From: Climacium dendroides
Taxonomy: Eukaryota > Streptophyta > Bryopsida > Hypnales > Climaciaceae
Length of the DNA stretch: 64,000 nt
Direction: 5' to 3'
NCBI GenBank assembly: GCA_950106755.1
Contig: OX467088.1
Location: 31,272,401 to 31,336,400, forward strand
Shown: positions 13,130-26,468 of the stretch, in pieces
Numbering within the stretch: position 1 is the stretch's first letter
Layout of the letters: each line of letters starts with the position of its first letter
Position numbers and translations under genes: made by a program
The notes under the pieces: model-generated
What the model was told of the DNA's origin: nothing
The model's input: only the letters and a program-made list of their open reading frames with translations
Databases searched by the model: none

Positions 13130-13560
13130 TCCAATTTAAAGTGCTATAACTTTTGCATCCAATGTCCAAATTCAATAGAAATTGTTGGAGAATTTGGTTT
13201 CTTTTCTGTAGTTTGTGTAGTACAATTTTCAAATCATTCCAAGATGTCATTATTTTTTGAAAGTCAATTGAAGTTCAGAGGTTCACTTTTAGTTCACTGA
13301 ACTGCATTTCATGGCTTTTATCTTCTGCATCCAATGTTTGTTTTCAATAAAATTTGTTGGATTATGCTTCCCTTTATGTCTAGTAATTGTGGCAAAAATT
13401 TCATGTCACTCCAAGTTGTTTTGAATGTTTGAAAGCAATTCAAATTTCAAATTCTAGTTTTTGCATTATACTGAACTTTGGTGGCATATAACTTTTGAGT
13501 TTGTTTTCAATAATTTTTGCTGGAAAGTTGCTCAAACTAGTCTAGTGTTCTTGGTAAAAA
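13130..13560. repeat. Diverged tandem repeat of about 170 bp
   Basis: Three related blocks begin near 13140, 13312 and 13480. Each has a 'TATAACTTTTG' or 'TTTTATCTTCTG' opening followed by a TTCAATA(G/A)AA(A/T)TTGTTGGA-like stretch. Divergence is high, so unit borders are approximate. Confidence 0.5.
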
Positions 13561-14216
13561 TTCCATATCGATCCATGAAGTTATGATTTACTAAGAAGTA
13601 TTTGAAGTAGAAAGAGGTTTAGTTACAAATGTGTTCATTTGCCACCTTTCCTTGTATATTTTGACATTTCAAAACAATTTTTGCAAACACAATGAGTCAA
13701 TTGAATGATTTTATTTTCCCACCAAAGTGTTTGGCTTTTGGTTTTGAATCACTTTGTAGTCTAATTTTTTTTCATTTGAATAGGTTGAGAAATTGAATTT
13801 CATCTCCAATTGTGTTTTTAGGAAAATTTCAAGCATCAATTTCCAACACTAAAAAATTACAACCTTTGAAAGTATATGGTCAAGTGACCCCAAATTTCAT
13901 TCACATCATGTACATGTATACTAAAAGATTGCACGGTTGAGATTTTTAGACCTTACTCCAATTTAGAATCATAAAACTTCAAAAGCAATGATGTTTTTAG
14001 ACCCCAAAAGGCCTTGGCCTTCTTGTGGTAACAACCCTAGAACTTTCATTTCATTGATCAAAATGCAATGATTCAAAGCTTTTCTTGTGCATGTAAGTTT
14101 TGAAAACTTATTTCATATTTTGTTTATTGAAAATAGTGTTTTTTTCTATCTGCCAATACTACCTATTTTTGAAAAAAAGGAACATATTAGGCTATAACTG
14201 TTACTTGAAATTACAA

Positions 14217-14301
14217 AACGTCCAACAATGTATTTTATAGGACATATTCACCAGAATTTTATGTCATAGAATATGTCTTAGAAAATACATTGTTGGACGT
14301 T
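14217..14301. repeat. Foldback with 33-bp arms
   Basis: Left arm 14217-14249 and right arm 14269-14301 are inverted copies with about 3 mismatches and a 19-nt loop. The core ACGTCCAACAATGTATTTT is perfect in both. A transcript would form one long hairpin. It may be a very small MITE or a miRNA-type precursor, and no target can be named from this window. Confidence 0.75.
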
Positions 14302-14309
14302 TCAATTTG

Positions 14310-17220
14310 TAGAAAATAGGAAAAACAATTTTTAAAGAAACTAAAAATAGGCCATTTGGAAGGACTTCTTTGTGATGAGACTTGACCAAAAAAATTAGTG
14401 AAAACCATCACTAATGTTTTGAAGTGCACGCGCAAAGGAGGCCAAAAAAAGCCTATTTGTATGAATGTGGAGGACATGTAAGTTAATTTATTTCTAAAGA
14501 CCATTTGGTGATTTGGTGGAGACATATCCGCCTACTGTAGGAATATGTTATAGAATTTTCAGCTTAAAATCATTAAATTGAACTGCTCAATAGTATAAAA
14601 GACCACTAAACCTAATTTTGTGACAAATTAACAAAATTGACTTTCAAATATAAGATATTTTTATAAAATTTCTGAAAAATAAAGGATAATAATACAATCA
14701 AAAACTATAGAAACACAATTTTTGTTTTTGGCATTGGGTTTAAAATTCAAAAGTTATAGCTTGGACAAAAACCGGTTTTAAAAATCGCTATCAAAAATGG
14801 TCGATGTTTTTTGCAATGACCCGGCTTAGCTTTACATATGCATTCATAAATGTAATAGTTTTTGATCCCCAAACATTAAAGAAGCCAACAAGTAAAGTTC
14901 TTTTATTGTTAAAGATTTGGGACATTGTATAATGATAGCTCATACTTGAAAAAAAAATGGTTACCATGTATATAAACTTGTACTTTACTTCTTTGAGATT
15001 GACATTCAAATATGATTGCAATTAAATTTGGTTGCCTTGAATTTTATGTGGGCTATGTACAATTCCAATTCTTGTTCATTTCATAACTTGAAATTGAATG
15101 ACACTTTTGAACCACAGACAACATATTCAACCTTGAAGTAGAATGAGGGAGTTCTCGTGATTCATTCTTATACTCTATTTGAATCTTCCAACTTAGTAAT
15201 GTCCTAAACAATTTCCAACTCATTGCTAATTGTACATACAGAAGGTGAGTTTATAAAACACAACCAAAAAATTCCAAAAGAAACTAGGGGGGAATGGCAA
15301 TAATACTTGTAATGTAATTTCAAGTTTGGAAGAATCTTATGTATTTAGTGTAGGAATGGTATTCCAAGTGTTTAACTAAAGTTGTTCATGAAATTTGTCA
15401 TAATGCATATTTATGTTCATGTGCGTATATTTGTATCCATACATACCTTGGAGATACGTGGATGTGCATTACAGATTCCAATTAGCAAGCAATGGCGTTC
15501 TTTATAGTTTGTAAGTTGTTCGCACTTTTCACATATAATTTAATATACATTTCATCTACATGACATGTTATTATTGGATAATTTTTACTTACATTGATTA
15601 ACACAAAATAATCGAAGAGTTCATGACAAAAAATAATCGCTTTCTTTTGATAGTATATTGAATTCTGTAATGCTTGTTTTTTTTTATTTTTTTTTATCAT
15701 TGCATGAATTTGGTTTTATTTTCTTACAAACACATAATTTATCCAGTTTCCATGAAATAAGAAACGTTGTTTTTTAAGCATTTTAATACTTATTTGGATG
15801 AGTGAGAAGGTTTATTGAGAAAACATTGTCAATAAGTCATCACTTCGTTCATCATCTATAATTAGTAAATAAACACTTCAAAGATATTTACTGTATACTT
15901 TGCATTCATCTTTTCATGGAAAAAAATTATTTAATATGAATTTTAATGTGTAATACACCTATTCGCAGATAATCCATTTTTTTAAAGATTAGAAGAGAAA
16001 TAGACCAAAAAATTGTAATCCACCAATGCTAGTCAAGTATTGCAACAACCATAGAATGATTGCACAAGTCATTAGAGGTTAAACCTAAAAGGATACAACA
16101 ATATCACTAATGAAAGCCATTAATCCTCCAGTATCCATTTTCTGTATATGTAGGTGCATTCTTTATTTCCATATTTTTTACATTCTTTCGTTGGATACTT
16201 TTTGTCCTTTGCAACATTTCAAGACTGAAGATCTTTGGTTTACAAATAGAATGTTGTTAAAGAGAAATACAAATCTTTGATATTTTGCGTTCTTATTTTT
16301 GGGGTGGAGATTTAATAGATCTTCGATTTATTTATTTGTTTCAAATGTACTCCACATGTGGGCACCTTCAAATGTGCTTTCACTTCCACCATCACTATGC
16401 ACGTATATCTTCAACATCAATGTGTGCATGTTATACTCATACCAAATTGAAATGGTTTTCGAACGTAGAGTACAAACCACTTAGACCCTTTGTAATTTTT
16501 GCATACTGTATGCAAATATCGCATTATTTGGTGCATTGGACTCACCTTGGGCTTGCTTCTTTGAATTGCAACATAAGAAGTGCCAATGAAAGAGTTCATA
16601 TGTTTTAGTGGTGCTTCAAATTAAACAATTTCTCTTCATATCGGATGACAAATGTCACAGTAGTACAAATCACATGTTCCATAGTTCTATTTTCATCAAC
16701 AAATCTAGCAATTTCATCCTAGGTTTTTTCTAAAAATGTTGAATTGTGTAGCAATAGTTTTTGTGATTTTTTTCCCATTTCCTATTCAAGTTGTTTTTTT
16801 ATGATGCAAATTGGCACTCTAACTAGAACACCAAAAATGAAGCCCAAGATCCCATTCAAATTTAGTTGGAAGGCATGCTTTTTTTTAACAATTGAAGGAC
16901 AGATCGGTAGCCATGGAAATCATGCATTCTAATACCCTGTGAGAACATGTACTTTCAATAAGCGAAATATACTCATAAAAAGTGATACTACTATAGAAGA
17001 TGTCCCCTTTCTACTCCTATCATTGGGGATGAATAATTGCATTTCTATTGTACATTCAAAAATTATTTTACATCCATTGGATGTTTGGTGTCCACGTTGG
17101 GGTTCAAGGGTTAATATTATAGTTTGCTCCTGTTAGCACAATTCTCGGAGCTCTAGAACTCTTTGAGCATCTCTACTAGTAGAAAAAAACTTAATGTACA
17201 TGAGAAGACTACTTCTGTAA
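14310..17220. other. AT-rich noncoding region
   Basis: No gene supported. The open stretch at 16285-16608 encodes no pattern I recognise and lacks splice signals. Confidence 0.5.
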
Positions 17221-17228
17221 GCACAATG

Positions 17229-17380
17229 TTAGAGCATCACCATAGCAAATCATTGAACCAACACTGTAATGTTCTACACCCATGATCTTCTTCTGACAAA
17301 TAAGGTCAATGGTCCCAAATGCTTACAGTGTTGTTTGATTGTTTTGCTTCATCGATCGTGTTGCTATGGGGATGTTGTAA
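17229..17380. mobile_element. Foldback MITE-like element
   Basis: The left end reads GAGCATCACCATAGCAA and the right end, reversed, reads CAACATCCCCATAGCAA. A second inner inverted pair, AACACTGTAA / TTACAGTGTT, follows. The 150-bp size, terminal GAGCATC-type sequence and absence of coding fit a small nonautonomous DNA transposon. Flanking TTA and TAA do not form a clear direct duplication, so the superfamily is uncertain. Confidence 0.5.
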
Positions 17381-19336
17381 CCCTACATTTCTGAAATTTC
17401 TACATGTCTAGCAAAAGTTCCTCATGTGCAAATGCAGGGTCATTTTTTAAACCAAAGAAGAATGCTGAGGACTAAAGATGAAGGACAAATGACTTTGGAG
17501 AAATTATAGAGTTGAAGAAGATGACACCAATTCCTCCAAGTGTCTAGTAATATTTGAATGACTACTTTGGTTATAGGACCACGTCTTTCTAGAACTAAGA
17601 GACTAGATTTAATATTAGTAGTATGAAGAACATTTTCTGATTAGGGCAAGTTAAGAAAATAGAAAAAAAATAACAACTCTTTTGATTGGCTAAGAGATTA
17701 GAATAGGTTCAAAGGTTGATTATGAATCCATTAATTATAGCTGATGGTTACTTCTAGAAGCGAGTTAGATGTTTTATAATTTGAGGATAACCATGGTCAA
17801 GAATTAGGAAATTGTTATGCATTCTATGAAAGTGAGCGTAATAATAGAATTGGTGTGAATGGTTGATCGTCTTTAGTGAATTGGTGACAATTCAGGGTTC
17901 CTCTAGGCTTTCTATGACTCCTCGTTTTTAAAAATGTGAACACTTTTAGGTACCCGATGGATTTATCGTTGAAGTCTTTCACTTGGAAGCACTAAAATTA
18001 TTGTTCTAAAATTTGGAGGAATACTGTGCATTAGTACTGTCAACTTTTTTTTTTTTTTTTGGGACTCAATTGTTCTCTCGCTTGAACGACAACCATACCT
18101 CTTCAACAGTGATATAGTTAATTGTTTGAATGTTCTGTATGTATCATTAGCTTCGGAATGTAGTCTTTGTCTTCAAAGGAAGTGCATCTGTTTCAGTAAG
18201 TGCCGTGGAACGAAGAAGTCCAGTCCGACAGTAAATGATACTTCTGGCTTTGTAATTCGTGAACCCTATTTAGTTTTTGAGTGGCAGCTGTAGTTGCCAC
18301 TCCGCATTCAAGTAGGTTTTCTAGGCAGAGCATTCTAAATATGACATTGCAATCATGCATTTTGTGTCATTCCAGTTTTAGTTCTGGGGACGTGCGCTCC
18401 TTGTTTTCAGTGCACAACACGTTCGAAGTGAAATTTTAGAAACTAACAGACGTATGTGTGGACCATGGTAGTCTAAAATCGGACATGAATATAGACGGAG
18501 ATCCTAATTCATAGGAGCTCAATGAAAGCTACGTCCTTATTTACCGGCGTTGGTCGCAATGTGCCTCTTCCAGACGGAAAGCGGAATCATTTGGACGACT
18601 TGTGCTCGCATTCTCCACTGTGTCCATACATTTCTTTGAAACTGATGGAAATAGGTTATTTCTGAATGTCATTGCCCACTGAAAAAATGTTTAGTGTCAG
18701 TCTGAAATGTTTGCAATGACAGGGTTCTGTGGACGTTCCTCTCGCTAACTCTGAAGGCTAGTTCTGTGATTTCGACCTGACCCGCAATAACTCCACGTCC
18801 TCCGTATTATGACAGAGAATTGTAGACTTGAATTTCACACCTGAGTTGTGACCACCACTGCTGTGCTTTCAGAGTACCAGCACTTGTCGCTGTGAATTTA
18901 GTTATGCGGACTCGGAGTAGGAAATGAAGGTATGCTCGCATTTCCGATGAAGTCCCACGGTATATGCTTTCATGCTCTGTGCAGGCCAACTTTGTAGTAG
19001 TTCAATTCATTTGATAGGAAATGGCTGGCAAGCTACGCCGGTGAAAGAACAAAAGCTGTGTACAGTAGTGTTCGAAATTTTTTAGTGTTGTATATCGGTA
19101 TCGATACAGATACAAAACTCTGAAATTCTACTTCTGCAGTAAGACATTATTTAGGAAGTACCTCTTCAAGAATGCAGTATAACTTTTCATTTATCTTGGG
19201 ATTGAGTTCATGATAGGAATTATAGTAGTTTAATGTCTGCCAAGATTTCAGATTTTCATCGTAGTCATAAAATTTATTCGTGTACAGTTTTGGATGTCAT
19301 CCGAATTTTTTTTTTCTCATTAATTTCACTTCGTAG
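17381..19336. other. No gene supported; possible 5' region of the 19.3-kb exon
   Basis: AT-rich to about 18.1 kb, then more balanced composition. A T16 run lies at about 18044-18059. Scattered AG and GT signals from 18.3 kb suggest a transcribed region, but I cannot assemble exons. Confidence 0.35.
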
Positions 19337-19785
19337 GACATCACAGGCTACATCCTCCCGTTTTCCACAATGCTAGGGAAACGCAGATGTTTAATGACCA
19401 GAAAAAGCTAAAAGAAGATGTTCAGATGTGCAGAGAGGAGTCTGTAGGCGAAAGCAACACACCCGTGGTAGTCAAAGAACCTTTGCAGCATTGTGGTACA
19501 ACTGGCGACGATGAGGAAATGGAAATGTTCCTGACATCCAAAGATCAGTATTTGCAGCATTTGGCGTTTCTACATAAAGAACATGTGGAATGTTGCAATT
19601 CAGGTTTCTGTAGTGGCACACAATTTTGGCCAGACTCTGTTGATGACGTATACTACAGAAACTTGTGTACCATGTCCTCTTTTTACAACGGAGACATTCC
19701 TTTTGAGAATTGGGAGGAGGAATACGATTTATTTCTATACATGCTAGTTTGTAAAGCTCAAGAAGAAGATCGGGTCCACGGTTGA
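19337..19785 (+). CDS. Single open exon upstream of Tnp2, function unknown
   Basis: The open frame starts right after an acceptor (TTCGTAG) and runs about 148 codons to a TGA at 19783-19785, shortly before a strong GTAAGT donor. The product is acidic, with a patch DDEEMEMFLTSKDQYLQ, a cluster of Cys/His (HKEHVECCNSGFCSG) and aromatic-rich VYYRNLC...FENWEEEYDLF. If the TGA is a true stop this is a last exon. If splicing at GTAAGT is used, the TGA interrupts it. It may be an accessory gene of the neighbouring CACTA element or an unrelated gene. I do not recognise the family. Confidence 0.4.
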
Positions 19786-20854
19786 CGGGAATTCATGTAA
19801 GTGCAATTGCTGCTTCTGGAATGTTGATGTGTTGGATCGAACTTTTTGTAACAGATGAGTATCATGCGGGTAAGTACTGTCTCATTTTTCATTTTTGCAG
19901 AGCTCCTTCATTATGATAGGGCAGTCCATGAAAATGCATTCTTCATGACTTATGAGTGAATTGTTTTAAAGTGTAGTAATGTTTGACTTTTTTTTTTCTT
20001 CTGCGTTAAATAATAGTGGTGCGGTAGTTCATGTACACAGTGGTTGGCAGATTTCCAGGTGACATTCCATTACCGTGGGTGTCTTTCGATTAGCCTGGAT
20101 GTATGTCAAGTACCTGTCCTGAAGTGGATAGCGTTCGTTTTGCTTATGAACGGAGAGGGCAGTTTTCATTATTGTACCGATTTTGAAGATGTCCTGAAGC
20201 GTAGACGAGGAATGCGGTTTTACGAATGAGTGCAAGGCGATTTCAGAAGAGTGTTGTTGCAGATTTTGAATATGAAGTACTGTCGGTCTTTCATGTAAGA
20301 AGACTTTGAGTCCTTTCAGAGAAGGCTTATGTTAAAGGGTTTGATCGGCAGTGCATATGACTTCCTCAGTTGCTTTGATTGATACTTCCGGACTGTGTTC
20401 GTTGTCTATGCTTGGAATGCTGCCACATTTTTTGAGTGATGGCAGTTGCTGAGTTAGGGTATGTTCTATGCATGTTTTTCTTGTGGATAGATGTCTTGTG
20501 CGAGTGGTTTAACACGTGTCTGTAGTATGAGAAAATTAAACGTATGAGATTGCATAGCAGTTCTATGCTACATTAGTAGGTCATTTGAAGTACTTCTGGA
20601 AAACATGGAAAAGCAAAGAAACGGGGATTGGATTGGAGATAACTGTTTCTGAAGGTTTCAAAATGAAAAAAAGTCACGCCATGTTTTGCTAATGCTCATA
20701 ACAATTTCAATGAACTCAATGTAGGAAATGCATGATCAGTCATTTCTTTTTTTTGTGAGGAAGAGTTTTCATGAAAACATTCCTAACGTGTTGTCCACTT
20801 TGTCTTTGTCAGAGAAGTAAGGTCATTGACAGTAACACATTACATTCAGGGATT
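19786..20854. other. Gap between the 19.3-kb exon and the Tnp2 gene
   Basis: No supported exon. It probably contains the promoter and leader of the Tnp2 gene. An acceptor-like TACATTCAG lies just before the chosen Tnp2 start. Confidence 0.35.
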
Positions 20855-23800
20855 ATGGAACAACATATTGAAGGTGATGGTCGTCAAAGACTGCCATTGA
20901 ATCATCCGGATCGCATAAGAGCAAGAGATTTGAAGCTATACAACAGAGATGAGGAGAGAGCTGCAAGGGAAGGCAGGACTCGTTACCGTTGTCCATGCAA
21001 TCTATGTGGTGGACGTAGAAGAGCGTGCACTAGAAGAACAATTTTGAGGCATTATGAGAGTAGAGGAAGACATGGTGCTCTTCGGGGATGGACACAAGTA
21101 AGTTAATTTTCTGGTTGTTTTAATTAGCTAGCTTGAAGACATATAAAACATGTGAGAATCATTTTGTAATGTTGAAGGTGTATACATTTATCTGTTAGTA
21201 ATGATTTCTTATTGCAGGGAGACGATTACGACTCCTCAGATGAGGAGTAGGAGGCCAGAATTGGACAAAATGCAAGGGCATTTCTGGGATTGCAAGAGCC
21301 CATTCAAGAAATATCACTAGACGGGGGATTGGGTTTTAATCGCATGGTGAGAGATGCTCTTCAGAGAGCTGATGAAATACATCGTGTGGCAATGGAAGTA
21401 TCAGAAGACATGTCCGGGACAGAGGATGAAGGAAGTGTCAAATCCCCTATTCGACAATCTACGGACTCGCTGGAAACAGTACAGTCTTCAGTGAACTCTG
21501 AGAACATAGGCTTGCAAGCAAACGATGAAGACATCTTCGAGGATGCACTTCCGAATTTGGAACAGAACGTCGAAGATGGTTTGTCATCTGATAGCCACGA
21601 AAATTCCCATTCTGATGATGAAGAAGAGGATGTAGAGGAATTTTTGCATTGCATTCCGGATGGGCATTTCATGGAGAATGCCAACATTGAAATTACAAGA
21701 ACGCTTCCACTATTTGAGGGTGCATCTCTGTCTCAATTGAGTGCCACGCTATTGATAATAAACTGTTGCCGTACACATGGTGTTTCTAATGCTTTTATGA
21801 ATGAGTTGCTAATGCTACTATGCAAGAGCATTCTGCCTGTGGGAAACGTGTTACCTAAATCAGAGTATGAAGCAAGCAAGATGTTGAAGTTCTTCGGATT
21901 AGCGTATGACATCATTCATGCTTGTTCAAAGGGTTGCGTCCTTTTTCGTGGAGATGTGGAGGCAGAGGATAGCTGCCCCGAATGTGGAAGTAGTCGTTAC
22001 CAACAGTGCGGCCGTTCTGTTGTTCCTGCTTTGGTATTGCGACATTTTCCATTAATTCCTAGATTGAAGCGAATGTTCTGTTTGAAGAAGTTGTCTGAAT
22101 TGAATACCTGGCACTTTTTCAATCGGAATGAAGATGGGAAGATGCGGCACACTGCAGATTCACCTCAATGGAAATTTGTGGACACGGAGTTGGAACCCGA
22201 GGTAATGGTGAACAAATTTGGATCAGACCCCCGTCACCTTCATTTAGGCATGGCAACAGATGGATTCAATCCGTGGTCTGAAAAAAGAAGTACAGATAGT
22301 ATGTGGCCTGTAATGTTTTTGAACTACAATCTTCCACCGTGGTTAGTGACGAAGAAGTACTTTGTTATGTTGTGTTTACTAATTCCAACGAAAGTAAGCG
22401 TTACAGGGCAAAATTTCGACGTTTTTCTACAACCTACAATTGACGAGCTGTAGCAGTTGTGGAATCCAGAGGGAGTGCAAACCAAAGATGTAAGGGCAGA
22501 AGGAGCTACACAATATTTCGGTCTCCGGGCATGTCTTATGTGGACAATGCATGATTTCCCAGGGTATGGTTTGGTGTCTGGGTTAATGACGAAGGGATTT
22601 AAAGCATGTCCTGTATGTGGTCCACATACTATTTCACGATGTTCGAAGGTATTACGGAAGGTTGTTTATTGCAATTGTTATAGACGGTACTTGGAAGCCA
22701 ACCATTACTTTCGAGGTGATTTTGCAGCATTTGACTACGGAGCTGAATTACAAATGGAAATGCAAGCTATGTCTGGAAATGAGACTATTCGGAGTGGTAG
22801 AGCAAGTGAATGCTTCCTTCGTGAAGAAGGCAATGACCGTCATGAAGACTTTCCAGGTAGAGAACATGGTGTTAAACGAGTTTCAGCATTGTTCCAACTT
22901 CCTTATTGGCGGGTGAGTGTTTTTTCACAGTTCTTTCCTTTGCTGCCACTTGACTTTTAGTTTTTAAGTTATGTGCAAGGTAAAATATAATCTCAGAACT
23001 TCCTACTGAAATTTTGATTGAAACATACTGAATGGATGATGGCATTCATATACTTTTCTTTGTTACAGAAACTTCCCTTTCGAAATTTGTTGGATGTTAT
23101 GCACATAGAGAAGAATATATGTGAAGGTTTGCTGAAGCTTGTCATGGGCATAACAGACATAGCAGCAAGTCGTCGAGACATGGAAGAAGAGAAGACTAAA
23201 CCTCACCTCTGGGTGAGAAGAGATTCTGAGGATGGTCATTTCCTGAAGCCAGCAGCTTCGTATGTGTTAACAAAGGAAGAACAAAGAATTTTATTAGATC
23301 AAGTAGGGGGGATCACTGTTCCAACTGGTTATTGTGGGGACATGAAGAAACATATCCTAAAAAACAAGTTGGGAAATATGAAGTCGCATGACTTTCATAT
23401 TCTTCTACAATTCATACTACCTGTATGTTTGAGGCATCTCATGAATCCAGGGCCTAGAACAGCTATAATTAGATTGGGTCGATTGTTCACAATGTTGTGT
23501 AAAAAGGTCTTGAATGTGGATGAGTTGGATAGGTTGGAAGTGTATGCAGCTGAAACACTGTGTTTATTAGAAGTTTGGTTTCCACCATCTACCTTTGATA
23601 TCATGTGGCACTTGCCCATTCATCTAGTGAAACAAATAAGACAATGTGGTCCAGGTAGCAAACACTTGGTGTTATCCCATTGAAAGACACATGGGTTTTT
23701 TCAAAAAATATATTCGGAAAAGATCAAGGCCGGAAGCATGTATAGCAAATGCATATATGTATGAGGAGGCTCTGGGGTTTTGTACGGAATATTTCAAGCT

Positions 23801-25596
23801 CTATGCACATACGAAGCGAAGAGTATGGGATGACGATGAAGAGCCATGCGACAATGGAGAGGTGTTGATGGGGGCTGCCGAAGAGAAGGTGCTATCAAGT
23901 GAAGAACGTCGAGCAATTCACTATTGGATCATTCGGAATTCAGTAGCAACAACGGAGCCTTGGAGGTAACGGAAATATTCTTTGTTTCTGTTAAGAATAT
24001 AGGGGTGGGATCATGCAGTGCGGAAGATCCCTTTCACAGTCAAAATAGAGCACTCTGCAGAGAAGTTTAAATGAATTGGATGTGTTTGAAGTTTTGATTT
24101 GCAAGTTATGTGTGTGCTAAGTGAAGTGGATGCGCATTGAATTTAAGGTCACAAAAAATCCCCCCCAAAAAAGTGTTCATGAACTATGCAATCCAAATGT
24201 CGTTACTACGTACTCTTTCAGGTTGTAATTGGATTATATGAGAAAGAAAGATGCCTTCATGTGTTTCTGAGATGCTGGAGGACAAACTGTGGCTTCACGT
24301 ATTTGTCTAATGAATTTGGAAATTAATGAGCCATTGAAATTTCTCACATGTCTTGCATGTGACATACGTATGGAGGTTGCAGGTTATACAATGAAGCTCA
24401 AGAAGCACTCGAAAGTGGCAGGCAATCATTTTGGAGAGAAGCTACAAGTAGAGGATTGTTTAGAAGGCACCAATATGATTATCCAGCCCACCTATGCGTT
24501 GATATGCCTCATTTTGTTGAATGGCTTAGTAATTACACAACCTCTCTCATTCGTAACCATGGTGTAGGCCATGTAGATGTAGAATTGAGAAGATTGTCAG
24601 AACTACCAAGTGTACAAGCGGAGTCTTATAAGCACATGTGGGCATATGGGAATCACTACAGAGTACATGAAGAAATTGGTGAATTGGGATACGTAACACA
24701 AGATTATGGAATAGCATGTGTCTTCGGAGCAGAAGAGGGTAGGAGTGTTGGTGTTAGTATGGTTGGGATTCTAAAAGACATAATAGTAGTTCGCTATTCA
24801 GCAAGAAGAAGAGTGGTAATGCAAGGCTCCTGGATTCGCAATAGTCCAAGTGAGCGCCCGTCAACAAAGGTAGATGATTATGGATTTACTGTTGTCCGTT
24901 ACAATGATAGAATCGCAGGTGCTCGTGAGCCATATGTCCTTCCAACGACTGTGCGTCAGATAAGTGAATATCATATTGCTTGGTATTTAGTCATGCTGAA
25001 GAAGAAGTAGATGAAGCCATAAGAGATAATGAGAGTGCACAATTCTGACTTTGTAATGTTTTCATAGAGTACTTACTGTTAGGAGTGTGGAAATTCATGT
25101 TAAGTTCACAGATGCTGTGCGGAAACATACAAAGCAGAGGAAGGGACATACATAGAAATTATGTTCAAATCAAATGGAACTGAATGACCGTCATTTTTAA
25201 AGGAAAATGTGCAGGACGATTGAAGCGTTCATTCAAAGTGGCCTTTGTAGTTGAACTGTAATGGCAACACTCAATTTTTAAATGTGATCACAGGTTTTTT
25301 TCATTGACGACTGGAGGCATCCAGGATGGAAAGTAGTCCTTCAGAAAGAACCTCGGAGCAGACGAGTAGTGGATGACGAGGACGAACAAATTCTTGGCAT
25401 TTCTGGTACCCAAGTGGGATTGGACTTGCCGCATAACTTGAATGCTCCTGAGTTTAGACCGAGAATACGAATAGCTGGCGAGACTGTTCCAGAAGTGGAA
25501 ATAGCTCGACTGAACATGCTTGTCAATGGAGAGCGTCCTCGAAATGTGGTTGGTGAGGGGAGACGTAGGCGAGGCAGACGGAGGCGAAGACGGTGA
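20855..25596 (+). pseudogene. CACTA/EnSpm Tnp2-type transposase, decayed
   Basis: Exons 20855-21097, 21218-22912, 23069-23965, 24383-24959 and 25294-25596 join in phase. In order they encode: a transposase-associated Cys motif (YRCPCNLCGGRRR); an acidic linker; a zinc pair (CPECGSSRY); the Tnp2 core (DGFNPWSEKRSTDSMWPVM, NYNLPPWL, MHDFPGYG, TKGFKACPVC); a DLLDVMHIEKN-like motif (here NLLDVMHIEKNICEG); a DUF4218 region (CLRHLMNPGPR, PPSTFDIMWHLPIHLV, CYPIERHMGFFKKYIR); a DUF4216 region (GILKDIIVVRY, DDYGFTVV); and a closing VFFIDDWRHPGWKVV with a basic RRRRGRRRRRR tail. Tnp2 cuts and pastes CACTA elements in the nucleus. There are four lesions: TAG at 21248-21250, TAG at 22451-22453 (after QPTIDEL), one extra base near 23656-23658 (between GP and the NTWCYPIERH frame), and a donor GT changed to AT at 24960 (CAG|ATAAGT). 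No CACTA termini were found. Confidence 0.9.
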
Positions 25597-25599
25597 CAG

Positions 25600-26468
25600 G
25601 TGAGGCAGAAGTTCTACAGTACCGTACATTCTGTAGGCTTAATGTTTATTGGCGTTCACACATGTAGTAGTAATAAGAGTAGTCGTATGCCAAAGCTGTT
25701 TCATACAAAATAGGAATGCATGTAAATTTTTATCGAGAATGACATGCATGGGTCCGTGAATTGCAAAACGTAGGTAACAGGACTGACGGCTGTACAGTAA
25801 TTTGAAGGAGGGCTGCAGCAAAGTTCAGGCAATGCCTCGAAAAAGAACATTAATTTTTTAATGCATTGTATTCCATGTTTTTAGTGGCAGCAAATACCAG
25901 TGAACTCATAGATTCTTGGAAGTAGAAATCGCAAAAACAGTTCTCCATCTAAAAAATGGAAAGGGATTTGTCAATGGATGGCTTTCTTCCTGTGCAACCT
26001 CTGCCGATTGCACTAGTCATTCCAAGAAAACAGAGTTACATTGAAGTACAGAGATTAGTCATGCTAAAATTCTGGAATTGTAAGTTTGTTCTTAGTGTAA
26101 CGATTGAAAAAAAAAAAACTAGCATTAGTACGTGAGTCATGCAGTGAAATTTTTCATTTGAGGCATTCACTTGTGTGCTTCTATGAAGCCCACGAAGTTG
26201 CTCTGCGCTATCCTAATGTCCTATGCATGCAGTTGGTTTTGCTGAGGTCAACATAGAAAATAAATTTCAAGTAGAATAATTTGAAGTTCTCGTCTGCCAG
26301 TGTGGGTGTATGAGGTCATCGGAAGTAGTGGTTGGCAGAATATGATTTCATTTCATGAATGCAGAACCTAAAGAACCGTAGTTACTAATGAGTTAACAAC
26401 TATTTTTCTAAATGTCAACGATGGTGTCACAGGCGTCTTTCATATTTCACACAAGAAAAAAGTGAAGA
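25600..26468. other. Region downstream of Tnp2, no supported gene
   Basis: About 0.9 kb with no coherent exon. The CACTA 3' terminal region would be expected here or beyond, but I see no CACTA-type inverted end. Confidence 0.35.

Noticed and set aside
16285..16608. 107-codon open frame in AT-rich DNA
   Set aside because: No recognisable motif, no splice signals, and composition identical to the surrounding noncoding sequence.
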